Part shown: in pieces, positions 7,428-19,163 of the stretch | Layout: each line of letters starts with the position of its first letter | Position numbering within the stretch: position 1 is the first letter of the stretch | From: an uncultured Methanobrevibacter sp. | GTDB lineage: Archaea > Methanobacteriota > Methanobacteria > Methanobacteriales > Methanobacteriaceae | Direction: 5' to 3' | DNA: 56,183 nucleotides | NCBI GenBank assembly: GCA_900314605.1 | Contig: OMVX01000017.1 | Span: 1 to 56,183, forward strand | Notes under the pieces: generated by a model | What the model was told of the DNA's origin: nothing | The model's database searches: none | What the model saw: the letters and a program-made list of their open reading frames with translations, nothing else | Position numbers and translations under genes: made by a program

Positions 7428-10400
7428 ATGACAGAAAAGACATGGGATTTGGTTGATTCATTTTTTGAAGAATATGACCTTGTAGATCATCATATTAAAT
7501 CATATAATGATTTTATAAATAAACGTATACAAGAGATTATAGAATTTACAGATGAGATAAGTTTAGAAAATGGAAAATACAAAGTACGTACTGGCCAAGT
7601 AACTATTGAAAAACCTTTTACTAAAGAGGCAGATGGTTCTAAAACTGATATTTTTCCAACAGAAGCTAGACTTAGGAATTTAAATTATTCAGCTCATATG
7701 TATTTGGAAATGGCTCTTGATCAGGAAGGAGAACCTGAATCTGAATTTGAAAAAGTATATATTGGTGAATTACCTGTTATGCTTAAATCTAACATCTGTC
7801 ATTTAGATGGTTTAGATGAAGAACAATTAGTTAGTGAAGGTGAAGATCCTCAAGACCCAGGTGGATACTTTATTGTTAATGGTTCAGAAAGAGCTGTTGT
7901 TACTATGGAGGAGATAGCTCCTAACAAGATTATTTTAGAACGTATGGATAACGCTGAAGATAGACATGCTAAAGCTATTGTTACATCTATTAAAAGTGGT
8001 TTTAGAGCAAGAATCACTCTTGAATATAAAAAACCTAGAAAAAGTGGAGTCTTTTTAAGAATTTCCTTCCCTTATGTACCTGGGGAAATTCCACTTGTAA
8101 TACTTTTACGTGCTTTAGGTTTATCTACCGATCAGGAAATCATCACTGCAATTAGTAATGATTCTAATTTCCAAATGATGATTGCAGATGATATTCAAGT
8201 ATCTAATACTAGTCTTAATATTGATAATGAAGAATTGGAAGGTATGTCTCCTGAAGAACGTGGGGAATATTATCGTTTAGCTGCAGTTAAATATATTGGT
8301 AATCGCGTAGCAAAAGGTATGACAGAGGAATACCGTATTAAACGTGCTGAAGACGTTATTGACAGATATTTACTTCCACATATGGGTGTGGATGAGGAAA
8401 AACGTAACGATAAAGCTATATATTTAGCAGAAATGACAGAAATGTTACTTCAAGTTATTGATGAACAACGTGAACCTCACGATAAAGACCACTATACTAA
8501 TAAAAGACTTAGGGTTTCTGGAGATTTAATGGAAGATTTATTTAGGGTTGCATTTACTTCACTTACCCGTGATATGAGTTATCAATTAGAACGTAGTATT
8601 TCCCGTGGTAAAGAATTATCTATTAAACAAGCAGTTAGAAGTGATGTTTTAACTGAAAACATTAAACATGCTATTGCTACAGGTAATTGGGTTGGTGGAA
8701 GAGCAGGTGTAAGTCAGCTTTTAGATAGGACCTCTTATATGGGTACATTATCTCACCTTAGACGTGTTGTATCCCCTCTTACCAGAAGTCAACCTCACTT
8801 TGAAGCAAGGGATTTGCACCCAACTCAGTTTGGTAAAATTTGTCCTAATGAAACTCCAGAGGGACCTAATTGTGGGCTTGTTAAAAACTTAGCATTAATG
8901 TGTAAAATCTCAGAAGGTGGTGGCACCGATAAAACCATTGAAACTATTGAAAGTATGGGTGCTTTAAATGGTAATTTAGAAGGTGCTAAGGTTTATATTA
9001 ATGGTGAGCTCATTGATTACTGTGAAAATCCTGAAGAATTTGCTGTTAATATAAGAGAAAAACGTAGAGCAGGAGATATTTCATCTGAGGTAAATATTAC
9101 CTATTATGAAGATACTAATGAGGTTTATATTTTTGATGATCCTGGGCGTGCAAGAAGACCTGTTATTATTGTTAAAGAGGGTGTGCCACTTTTAAGTGAA
9201 AATCATCTTAAACAAGTTTCTAAAGGAGATCTTAAATGGGATGATTTAATTAAAATGGGTCTTATAGAATACTTGGATGCAGAAGAAGAGGAAAACACTT
9301 ATATTGCAATGACTCTTGATGATTTAAATGAAGATCATACTCATTTAGAAATTGACCCAGCAACTATGCTTGGTATCTGTGCTGGAATTATTCCATTCTC
9401 AGATCATAACTCTTCACCAAGGAACACAATGGAATCTGGTATGACAAAACAGGCATTAGGTTTATATGTATCTAATTATGGTTTACGTACTGATACAAGG
9501 GCACATTTATTACACCACCCTCAAAAACCTATTGTAAAAACACGTATTATTGATTCTACTCACTATGATGAAAGACCTTCCGGTCAAAACTTTGTTGTAG
9601 CACTTATGAGTTATGAAGGATATAACATGGAAGATGCAATGGTTTTAAACAAATCTTCACTTGAAAGAGGTTTAGGTCGTAGTAGTTTCTTCAGGTCTTA
9701 TGATACATCAGAGAAAAAATATCCTGGTGGTCAGGAAGATAAATTTGAAATTCCATCTAAAAGTGTTAAAGGTTACAGATCTGATGAAGCTTACAGAAAT
9801 TTAGATGATAGTGGTATTGTTAATCCTGAAAGTAAAGTAGTATCTGGCGATGTCCTTATTGGTAAAACTTCACCTCCAAGATTCTTAGAAGAAATCGATG
9901 AATTTGGAGCAAGCTCTGAAAAACGTAGAGAAACTTCTGTTACTGTACGTCATGGTGAAGAGGGTATTGTTGATGCAGTACTTTTAACTGAAACTGTTGA
10001 AGGAAGCCGTCTTGCTAAAATCCGTGTTCGTGATACAAGACAACCTGAATTTGGTGATAAATTTGCTTCAAGGCACGGTCAGAAAGGGGTTGTTGGTCTT
10101 ATATTATCTCAAGAAGATATTCCATTTACTGAAGATGGTGTTGTTCCAGATATTATTGTTAATCCACACGCTATCCCTTCCAGGATGTCTGTTGGACAGG
10201 TACTTGAAATGGTTGCAGGTAAAGCAGGATGTTTAAAAGGTGAACGTATTGATGGTACTCCTTTTAATTCTGAAATTGAGAAGGATATTAAACAAACCTT
10301 ACTTGACTATGGATTTGAATCTGCAGGATGTGAATCTTTATACAGTGGAGTAACTGGTGAGAGAATAGAAGCAGAAATATTCATAGGTGTTGCATTCTAT

Positions 10401-10787
10401 CAGAAATTACACCATATGACTTCAGATAAAGTTTATGCTCGTTCAAGAGGTCCAGTACAAGTACTTACACGTCAACCAACAGAAGGTAGGGCACGTGAAG
10501 GTGGTTTAAGATTTGGTGAAATGGAAAGAGATTGTCTTATTGCTCATGGTGCAGCACTTGCACTTAAAGAAAGATTACTTGATGAATCAGATATATTTGA
10601 AGCTATTGTCTGTAGTAATTGTGGTATGTTAGCAGTCTATGATAAAATGAGAGACAAAGTATATTGTCCTATCTGTGGAGATTCAGAAACATACCCTATT
10701 GAAATCTCTTATGCATTTAAATTATTGCTTGACGAACTTAAAAGTTTATGTATATTCCCTAAATTGGTTTTAAAAGATAAAGTTTAG
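7428..10787 (+). CDS. rpoB: DNA-directed RNA polymerase subunit B, intact (B''+B' in one chain)
   Basis: The second largest catalytic subunit, 1119 residues, full length compared with unsplit archaeal RpoB of about 1120. From N to C: the protrusion/lobe with [18 protein letters not shown]; fork region [11 protein letters not shown] and [15 protein letters not shown]; hybrid-binding domain with [14 protein letters not shown] and [17 protein letters not shown]; wall and anchor [12 protein letters not shown]; and a C-terminal zinc ribbon CSNCG...CPICG. GGAGGA at 7417-7422 gives a strong start at ATG 7428. In many euryarchaeal methanogens this gene is split into two genes; here the reading frame is continuous. 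It is followed after 39 bases by rpoA1, clearly one operon. Confidence 0.98.
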   Translation: MTEKTWDLVDSFFEEYDLVDHHIKSYNDFINKRIQEIIEFTDEISLENGKYKVRTGQVTIEKPFTKEADGSKTDIFPTEARLRNLNYSAHMYLEMALDQEGEPESEFEKVYIGELPVMLKSNICHLDGLDEEQLVSEGEDPQDPGGYFIVNGSERAVVTMEEIAPNKIILERMDNAEDRHAKAIVTSIKSGFRARITLEYKKPRKSGVFLRISFPYVPGEIPLVILLRALGLSTDQEIITAISNDSNFQMMIADDIQVSNTSLNIDNEELEGMSPEERGEYYRLAAVKYIGNRVAKGMTEEYRIKRAEDVIDRYLLPHMGVDEEKRNDKAIYLAEMTEMLLQVIDEQREPHDKDHYTNKRLRVSGDLMEDLFRVAFTSLTRDMSYQLERSISRGKELSIKQAVRSDVLTENIKHAIATGNWVGGRAGVSQLLDRTSYMGTLSHLRRVVSPLTRSQPHFEARDLHPTQFGKICPNETPEGPNCGLVKNLALMCKISEGGGTDKTIETIESMGALNGNLEGAKVYINGELIDYCENPEEFAVNIREKRRAGDISSEVNITYYEDTNEVYIFDDPGRARRPVIIVKEGVPLLSENHLKQVSKGDLKWDDLIKMGLIEYLDAEEEENTYIAMTLDDLNEDHTHLEIDPATMLGICAGIIPFSDHNSSPRNTMESGMTKQALGLYVSNYGLRTDTRAHLLHHPQKPIVKTRIIDSTHYDERPSGQNFVVALMSYEGYNMEDAMVLNKSSLERGLGRSSFFRSYDTSEKKYPGGQEDKFEIPSKSVKGYRSDEAYRNLDDSGIVNPESKVVSGDVLIGKTSPPRFLEEIDEFGASSEKRRETSVTVRHGEEGIVDAVLLTETVEGSRLAKIRVRDTRQPEFGDKFASRHGQKGVVGLILSQEDIPFTEDGVVPDIIVNPHAIPSRMSVGQVLEMVAGKAGCLKGERIDGTPFNSEIEKDIKQTLLDYGFESAGCESLYSGVTGERIEAEIFIGVAFYQKLHHMTSDKVYARSRGPVQVLTRQPTEGRAREGGLRFGEMERDCLIAHGAALALKERLLDESDIFEAIVCSNCGMLAVYDKMRDKVYCPICGDSETYPIEISYAFKLLLDELKSLCIFPKLVLKDKV

Positions 10788-10826
10788 GAGTTGTCGAATT
10801 TAATATTTTATTAAGGAGCCAATAAA

Positions 10827-13472
<2,646 letters not shown>

Positions 13473-13482
13473 GAGGAATATT

Positions 13483-14751
13483 ATGCCAGAAAGTTTAACA
13501 AAAGATGAAATAATTAAAAAAGTTGAAGATGTACTTAACAAGAAAGGTATTACATTTCCTCCAAGTTATATTGAACAGATTGCAGAGGCATATATTAGAC
13601 GTGAATTAACTGATAAGGAACTTGATACTTTAATTGATAAAGTTCAAGAAGCTTATAAAAGATCATTTGTTCAAGCTGGTGAGGCAGTAGGTACAGTTGC
13701 TGCTCAATCAGTAGGAGAACCTGGTACTCAGATGACCATGCGTACTTTTCACTATGCAGGGGTAGCAGAGTTAAACGTAACTTTAGGTTTACCACGTCTT
13801 ATTGAAATTGTAGATGCTAGGAAAAAAATCTCTACACCTACAATGGATATATACTTATCTAGTGAAGAAAATGAGGATGGTATTGTACCAAATCAAGATG
13901 AAGAATTTGTACGTAAATTAGCTAATCGTATAGGTAAATCTACTATTAATGATGTTATTGCTGATTTTAACATTAATTATGCTGATTATAATGTTGAAGC
14001 TGTTATTAATAAAAGTAAATTAGAGGATAAACGTCTAGACTATGATGAAGTAATTGCTAAAATTGAAAAAGCACATAAAAAAGTTAAAATCAATGATAAT
14101 AAATTTACTTTTGAACCAGGCAAACAGACTATACGTGAATTACGTCTACTTGCTGATAAAGTAAGAGATACACAAATTAGTGGTTTAAAAAATATTGGTA
14201 AAGTTATTATTAGAAAAGAAGATGAATGGATTATACATACCGAAGGTTCCAACTTAAAAGAGATTCTTAAAATAGATGGAATTGATAATGAAAAAACCAC
14301 AACTAACAATATTGATGAAATCTATAATGTTTTAGGTATAGAAGCAGCTCGTAATTCTATAATTCATGAAGCTTTAAGAACTTTATCAGAACAAGGTCTT
14401 TCTGTAGATATTAGACATATTATGCTTGTTGCAGATATGATGACCTCTGAGGGTATTGTCAAATCTATTGGTCGTCATGGTATTGGTGGTGAAAAATCTT
14501 CAGTACTTGCTCGTGCAGCATTTGAGGAAACAGGTAAACACCTTTTAACTGCAAGTATTCGTGGTGAAACTGATAAACTTACAGGGGTTATAGAAAATAT
14601 TATTATCGGTCAACCTATACCATTAGGTACAGGTTCTGTTGATATTATTATGGATAAAACCCAAGATGAGGCTACCACTAAATCTAATAGAACAAAGTCT
14701 AAAAAGATTTTAAAAGAGATTGAAAAGGAAAGAACAAAAAGTATGTATTAG
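13483..14751 (+). CDS. rpoA2: DNA-directed RNA polymerase subunit A''
   Basis: C-terminal third of the largest RNA polymerase subunit, 422 residues, slightly long for the family (about 390-400) because of a basic C-terminal extension. The trigger-loop region [18 protein letters not shown] is at about residues 75-95, and cleft/jaw segments LADKVRDT and EARNSIIHE-like follow; the motif [16 protein letters not shown] is clear. GGAGGA lies before ATG 13483. It completes the rpoB-rpoA1-rpoA2 operon. The next gene is 476 bases away. Confidence 0.97.
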   Translation: MPESLTKDEIIKKVEDVLNKKGITFPPSYIEQIAEAYIRRELTDKELDTLIDKVQEAYKRSFVQAGEAVGTVAAQSVGEPGTQMTMRTFHYAGVAELNVTLGLPRLIEIVDARKKISTPTMDIYLSSEENEDGIVPNQDEEFVRKLANRIGKSTINDVIADFNINYADYNVEAVINKSKLEDKRLDYDEVIAKIEKAHKKVKINDNKFTFEPGKQTIRELRLLADKVRDTQISGLKNIGKVIIRKEDEWIIHTEGSNLKEILKIDGIDNEKTTTNNIDEIYNVLGIEAARNSIIHEALRTLSEQGLSVDIRHIMLVADMMTSEGIVKSIGRHGIGGEKSSVLARAAFEETGKHLLTASIRGETDKLTGVIENIIIGQPIPLGTGSVDIIMDKTQDEATTKSNRTKSKKILKEIEKERTKSMY

Positions 14752-15227
14752 ATTAATAATGAAGTATTTTTCAAGTTCAATTTTATATCTAATATTTATT
14801 AATTTTTTTAATATTTAATTAATCAATTTAAATAATCTTTTTTATTTAAATATTAATTATTTTAATTCTTTTCATTTTTTAATTAAGTTTTAAAATTAGA
14901 TTATCATTACATTTATTAATGATGTAATATAATCTTTTATTGTATTATTTTATTATTATATTCATATGTAAAACTGATTATTTAATTAATAGTTTTGCTT
15001 AAACCTTAAAGAAGTAGAAATCATCATTCTAAGATTATATTTCTGTTTAATTCTCATTATAATCTGTTTATTTAGATTGAAGATTTTTATTTAATAAAGA
15101 CTACTTAAAACTTTATTTAATATTTGGTTTTAAATAGTTTTACAGACTCTAATATAGGCTCTGTTACAGAATTAATTTATAAATAATTAATTCTAAAATT
15201 TAAAAATATATAATTATTAGGAGGCAG
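14752..15227. other. AT-rich spacer between rpoA2 and rpl30e
   Basis: 476 bases with no coding potential seen on either strand. A TATA-like TTTATAAATAA near 15175-15185 precedes rpl30e and implies a separate promoter for the rpl30e-nusA pair. Nothing else was recognised. Confidence 0.5.
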
Positions 15228-15527
15228 ATGATGGACGTAGATAGAGCAATCAGAGTAGCAGTAGATACAGGTGATGTAATTCTCGGCTCTGAAAAATCAA
15301 TTCAATCTTTAAAATTAGGTAATGGTCAACTTGTTATTGTAGCAAAAAACAGTCCTAAAGATATTATTGAAGATGTAGAATACTATTCTAAACTTTCTAA
15401 TGTTCCTTACTATGTGTATGATGGTACCAGTGTAACTCTTGGTTCTGTTTGTGGTAAACCATTTACTGTAGCTACATTAGTTATTAACGATCCAGGAGAT
15501 TCTACTATACTAGAAGTAATGGGGTAG
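15228..15527 (+). CDS. rpl30e: Large ribosomal subunit protein eL30
   Basis: A 50S ribosomal protein of the L7Ae/L30e fold, 98-99 residues. It has the family pattern DVDRAIRVAVDTGDVILGSEKSIQSL, then IVAKNSP, NVPYYVYDGTSVTLGSVCGKPF and a C-terminal VINDPGDSTIL. Two adjacent ATGs (15228 and 15231) follow AGGAGG, and the second gives the better spacing. Only six bases separate it from nusA, so they are co-transcribed. In many archaea rpl30e lies between the RNA polymerase genes and nusA, and here that order is kept. Confidence 0.96.
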   Translation: MMDVDRAIRVAVDTGDVILGSEKSIQSLKLGNGQLVIVAKNSPKDIIEDVEYYSKLSNVPYYVYDGTSVTLGSVCGKPFTVATLVINDPGDSTILEVMG

Positions 15528-15533
15528 ATTTTA

Positions 15534-15965
15534 GTGTCTATTAAATTTAGTTCTAAAGAAATTAAAATTATTGCATTATTTGAAAGTATGACTGGAGCTA
15601 TGGTTCGTGATTGTATAATAGATGAGGAACATAGCAAAATTACTTTTGTTGTTAAAAATGGCGAAATGGGTTTAGCTATTGGTAAAGGAGGAAGTACTGT
15701 AACAAAATTTAAAAAGGCAGTAGATAAAGATATAGAAATTGTAGAACATAATGATGATCCTACTGTTTTTATTAAGAATATTCTTGCTCCTGCAGAACTT
15801 CAATCTGTTAAAGTTACTAAAAACCGTTCTGGAGAAACTGTTGCTTTTATTACTGCAGATAATGCTAATAAAGGTAAAGTTTTTGGTAAAGGCGGATCCA
15901 ATATTAAAAGAGCTAAACTTCTTGCAGAAAGACAACATAATATTAGTAATATAACTTTAAAATAG
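15534..15965 (+). CDS. nusA: Archaeal NusA-like transcription termination/antitermination protein
   Basis: A compact archaeal NusA of 143 residues made of two KH RNA-binding domains and lacking the bacterial N-terminal polymerase-binding and S1 domains. Each KH domain shows its loop: GLAIGKGGSTVTKFKK (about residues 43-58) and GKVFGKGGSNIKRAKLLAE (about 114-132). The start codon is GTG at 15534, six bases after the rpl30e stop. It probably acts on elongating RNA polymerase or rRNA. A T-rich tract follows immediately. Confidence 0.95.
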   Translation: MSIKFSSKEIKIIALFESMTGAMVRDCIIDEEHSKITFVVKNGEMGLAIGKGGSTVTKFKKAVDKDIEIVEHNDDPTVFIKNILAPAELQSVKVTKNRSGETVAFITADNANKGKVFGKGGSNIKRAKLLAERQHNISNITLK

Positions 15966-15976
15966 TTAAATTACTT

Positions 15977-16024
15977 ATTTTTTATTATTTTTATTATTTT
16001 TTTTTTAATTTTATACTTTTTTTT
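15977..16024 (+). terminator. T-rich terminator region after nusA
   Basis: Several closely spaced runs of T (up to ten) directly after the nusA stop fit archaeal intrinsic termination, which depends on U-tracts without a hairpin. It also separates nusA from the convergent HEAT-like gene. Confidence 0.5.
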
Positions 16025-16257
16025 ATTAAAAGAGTAATTATATATTATTATTCTTTACTTATTTTATTTATCTTATTTTATATAGGGATTTTTTAATATT
16101 TCTAACATTTTTTTAATAAAGGGTGTTCTCTAAATTTGTATTTTTATTAATAATTTCTTTATTTTGAAAATAAAAGATTTATAAGGATTTTAAAAATAAT
16201 TTTTAGACTTTTATGTATACTCTAAAAGTTGATTAAATAAATAATAATATTTATCAA

Positions 16258-17019
16258 TTAATCCATATTTTTTACAAGAAAACTTTTGCTGTGAATTTTA
16301 TCTATTGCAGTTTTTCTTACTCTACTGCTTTTATCATTTTTTGCTATGTCTTTTAATGTTTCTTCATCACTTATTTTACCAATAGCAGCTATACGTACCG
16401 TTTCATTTGAATGTGTTTTAACTATACTTTTTAAAAATTCATCATCTGTTATTTTTAAAATAGCAAGTGTTGATAAGTGTTTACATGATTCGTTTTTTGC
16501 AATATTTTTTAATATTCTAGTATCGGTAATATTTTCTATTGCTTTTATAGATATGTTTTCACTATCATTTTCTTTAATTTCTTTATATTCTCTTTTTATA
16601 ATATCATATAATATTTCATTATTATTTATTTTTTCAATTGCTGCTATACGAACACTACTATCATGATCTTCCAGTCCAATCTCTTCTAGTATACTTTCAT
16701 CTATTGTTTTTGTACTAATAATCTGTTTTTTAAGATAGTTTTCATTAGTATTATTTAATATATTAGTTATTATTTCTGTATCTTCTATATTTTCAAGTGC
16801 TTTTTTTCTTATTATCCACTGATAATTTCCACATACAATTTCTTTTAATATTTTTTCATCTTTTATTTTAGCTGTAGCTTCAAGACATATATATTTATCC
16901 TTATTTTCTTTTATAATTTTTAACAGTTCTTTATCTTCTTTAATTTTATCTAATTCAGTTATATTCTTTTGTTTTTCATCTATTTTCTCTTTTTTTTTAA
17001 GTTTATTAAAAAATCCCAT
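16258..17019 (-). CDS. HEAT-like repeat protein
   Basis: A protein of about 253 residues with a basic, lysine-rich N-terminus (MGFFNKLKKKEK) followed by roughly seven or eight alpha-helical repeats of about 26 residues. Their consensus resembles I-x-DE-x-x-LK-x-IAKN-x-S-x-x-VR-x-AAI-x-KI, which is HEAT/PBS-lyase-like. Such repeats are protein-interaction scaffolds, so no enzymatic role can be inferred. An upstream in-frame ATG at 17037 exists, but AAGGTG lies 6 bases before the ATG at 17019. It is convergent with nusA and placed inside the otherwise conserved transcription/translation gene block, so it looks inserted. Confidence 0.75.
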   Translation of the reverse strand: MGFFNKLKKKEKIDEKQKNITELDKIKEDKELLKIIKENKDKYICLEATAKIKDEKILKEIVCGNYQWIIRKKALENIEDTEIITNILNNTNENYLKKQIISTKTIDESILEEIGLEDHDSSVRIAAIEKINNNEILYDIIKREYKEIKENDSENISIKAIENITDTRILKNIAKNESCKHLSTLAILKITDDEFLKSIVKTHSNETVRIAAIGKISDEETLKDIAKNDKSSRVRKTAIDKIHSKSFLVKNMD

Positions 17020-17264
17020 TAATGACACCTTACACATTTTTTCTATAAACTAACTGGATATAATTTTATTAATTCTTAAGATAATTGGGAAATACTTAAA
17101 ATATATACAAAAAGGAATAATATTAAAACATATATTTGTCTTTTCATTTGTAAAAATTCACCTTATGTTGTTAATTTATACACTTTTTTTTAAATTTTCC
17201 TTTTTTTTATTTGTTTTATTTTTACTATATTCCTTTTTATTTTAATGATATTTATCAATTTTTT

Positions 17265-17311
17265 ACTTGTTGATAATGTTGATTGTGTTAACTTTATATA
17301 CTTGTTGATAA
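17265..17311 (+). repeat. Direct repeats before the antitoxin-like remnant
   Basis: ACTTGTTGATAA occurs exactly at 17265-17276 and 17300-17311, 35 bases apart, ending about 45 bases before the ATG at 17357. Position and spacing fit an operator pair, as antitoxin genes often autoregulate. Confidence 0.4.
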
Positions 17312-17356
17312 GATTCATATAATTTGAAGTTTAATTATATATTTAGGATAGATTTA

Positions 17357-17494
17357 ATGGAAAAGACTATTAGAGTCAGTTTATTAAATCATAAAAGACT
17401 TGCAGATATAGCTCATAAGAATGATTCTTTTAATGACATAATCGAATAGATTTTATTTGAGTATTATAAATTTTGTGTTAACCCTCTTTTTTAG
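17357..17494 (+). pseudogene. Antitoxin-like gene interrupted by a TAG codon
   Basis: ATG at 17357 opens a 30-codon frame beginning MEKTIRVSLLNHKRLADIAH and ending FNDIIE, then TAG at 17447-17449. The frame continues ILFEYYKF to a TAG at 17492-17494. The pattern TIRV-x-hydrophobic, DSFNDII, then a helix resembles short VapB-type ribbon-helix-helix antitoxins, in which the sequence normally runs on through II-x-RLL. The stop falls exactly at that point. Read as a nonsense-broken antitoxin without a recognisable toxin partner. The resemblance is by pattern only. Confidence 0.45.
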
Positions 17495-18025
17495 AATGAT
17501 TTTTTCAAATTTTAATTTTATAAAAAATTTTAAAAAATTAATTTTTATATATAAAAAACATTAGCTTTATAAGGTGCAATGTATATAATTTATACTAATA
17601 GATATTGCTAAATATCTCTATGTTGTTTTTCTTAGGAATTTGTTTAATCAGGTTCTAAGAGGTTTTTTATTTGTATTATGCATAGATTCTATAGCTATAA
17701 GTTACTTTTTGCTTATGGAAAATTTATTAGTATTAGTTAGCACTATCTATAGATAAATTTTAATTAAATTAAAATATTGTAATTCTTATTATAATTTTTT
17801 TAATCTAATTAGTAATGTGTGCAATATATTTAAAATTACTAATTATTTATTCTAAATTTATTAAATTACAATTAAATTATTTAAAATATCCGGACTAATT
17901 TAATTTTATTTATCTTAATTATTATGATTCTATCTAATTTAAAAATTTAGATTACATTATGTCTCATCAATATAATGTAAATCGCAGCGGTGGATTTTTA
18001 ATTATTTAGTTTATTAATATTACAT

Positions 18026-18071
18026 TCTTTGAAAACTAAAAGTCCAAGAAGTTATATATAGTTTTCAAGGG
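18026..18071 (+). promoter_or_regulatory. Dyad enclosing the rps12 operon TATA box
   Basis: TTGAAAACTA (18029-18038) is the perfect reverse complement of TAGTTTTCAA (18059-18068). Pairing extends to 13 pairs if two G-T pairs are allowed. The 20-base loop ends in TTATATATA (18052-18060), a good TATA box about 80 bases before the rps12 ATG. It could be an operator that overlaps the promoter, or a hairpin if transcription starts further upstream. Confidence 0.5.
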
Positions 18072-18140
18072 TATTATTTAAAATTTTTAGGTTCAATCCT
18101 ATTGTATTAGTAAAATAAAAAAATTAAAGAGGTTAATATA

Positions 18141-18566
18141 ATGCCAGGACTTTTTGCAGCAGGTAAACTTAAAAAAAATAGACAAAATTTTAAGTGGAAA
18201 GATGTAGATTATAAAAGGAAAGCATTACGTTTAGATGTTAAGGCTGATCCTCTTGAAGGAGCTCCTCAAGCTAGAGGAATTGTTATTGAAAAAGTTGGTA
18301 TTGAAGCAAAACAGCCTAACTCCGCTATCCGTAAATGTGTACGTGTTCAATTAATTAAAAATGGTAAACAATTAACTGCGTTTGCACCAGGTGATGGGGC
18401 AATTGGATTTATTGATGAACACGATGAAGTAATGATTGAAGGAATCGGTGGACCATCTGGAAGGTCTATGGGAGATATTCCAGGTGTTCGTTGGAAAGTA
18501 TCTAAAGTTAACAATGTTGCATTATCTGAAATGGTTTCAGGTAAAATAGAAAAACCTGTAAGGTGA
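18141..18566 (+). CDS. rps12: Small ribosomal subunit protein uS12
   Basis: Decoding-centre protein of the 30S subunit, 141 residues, archaeal/eukaryotic (S23) type. Motifs include [31 protein letters not shown], with the loop that contacts the decoding site, then [25 protein letters not shown] and [14 protein letters not shown]. An AGAGGT-like ribosome binding site precedes ATG 18141. It is the first gene of the str-type operon rps12-rps7-fusA. The stop overlaps the AGGTGA ribosome binding site of rps7, indicating translational coupling. Confidence 0.97.
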   Translation: MPGLFAAGKLKKNRQNFKWKDVDYKRKALRLDVKADPLEGAPQARGIVIEKVGIEAKQPNSAIRKCVRVQLIKNGKQLTAFAPGDGAIGFIDEHDEVMIEGIGGPSGRSMGDIPGVRWKVSKVNNVALSEMVSGKIEKPVR

Positions 18567-18571
18567 ATATT

Positions 18572-19135
18572 ATGTCTGATTTATTATTTGATAAATGGGA
18601 TTTATCTGAAGTTGAAGTAAATGATCTTGGACTTGTAAACTATATTTGTCTTGAAGGTAATGATGTACCTCACACTTCAGGTAGACATGTTAAAAGACAA
18701 TTTGCAAAATCTAAAGTTTCTATTATAGAAAGATTAATGAATAAAATCATGAAATCTAAAAGAAACGCTGGTAAAAAAAATAAAGCTTATGCTATTGTTA
18801 GTGAAGCTTTAGATATTATTCATGATAAAACTAAAAAAAATCCTGTTCAAATTTTAGTTACTGCAATTGAAAACACTGCACCTCGTGAAGAAACTACTCG
18901 TATTAAATATGGTGGAATAGGTTATCAAGTTGCTGTAGATATATCCCCACAAAGAAGAGTAGATTTATCTTTAGGTTTTATTACAAGAGGAACATTTAGA
19001 TCTGCATTTAAAAATAAAAAAACTGCAGGTGCATGTTTAGCAGATGAATTACTCCTTGCTTCTAATGAAGATTCAAGAAGCTTTGCATTACAGAAAAAAG
19101 AAGAGAAAGAAAGAGTAGCTAAAGCAGCTCATTAG
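18572..19135 (+). CDS. rps7: Small ribosomal subunit protein uS7
   Basis: Primary 16S rRNA-binding protein that organises the 30S head, about 187 residues (archaeal type). Motifs include VERLMNK-like IIERLMNKIMKSKRNAGKKNKAYAIV, NPVQILVTAIENTAPREETTRIKYGG and YQVAVDISPQRRVD. A GTG at 18563 is in frame and overlaps the rps12 stop, but AGGTGA at 18561-18566 is placed five bases before ATG 18572, so that ATG is the start. It is tightly coupled to rps12 and followed 28 bases later by the EF-2 gene. Confidence 0.96.
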   Translation: MSDLLFDKWDLSEVEVNDLGLVNYICLEGNDVPHTSGRHVKRQFAKSKVSIIERLMNKIMKSKRNAGKKNKAYAIVSEALDIIHDKTKKNPVQILVTAIENTAPREETTRIKYGGIGYQVAVDISPQRRVDLSLGFITRGTFRSAFKNKKTAGACLADELLLASNEDSRSFALQKKEEKERVAKAAH

Positions 19136-19163
19136 ATTTATTATGTTTATATAGGTGATTTCT

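Larger units (their letters stand above)
17038..18140. other. 1.1 kb intergenic region upstream of rps12 with gene debris
   Basis: It contains a broken antitoxin-like gene (17357-17494) with direct repeats before it. A start-less open frame of 54 codons at 17595-17756 is of unknown origin. An inverted repeat AATTAGTAA/TTACTAATT lies near 17810-17850. A stem of about 11 pairs (GATTACATTAT with ATAATGTAAATC, one bulge) lies near 17950-17985. The rps12 promoter hairpin is also here. The region looks like decayed inserted DNA plus promoter. Confidence 0.5.

Noticed and set aside
17447-17449. TAG as a pyrrolysine codon in the antitoxin-like frame
   Set aside because: No pyrrolysine genes or insertion context seen, and the family has no reason to use it; a nonsense mutation is simpler.
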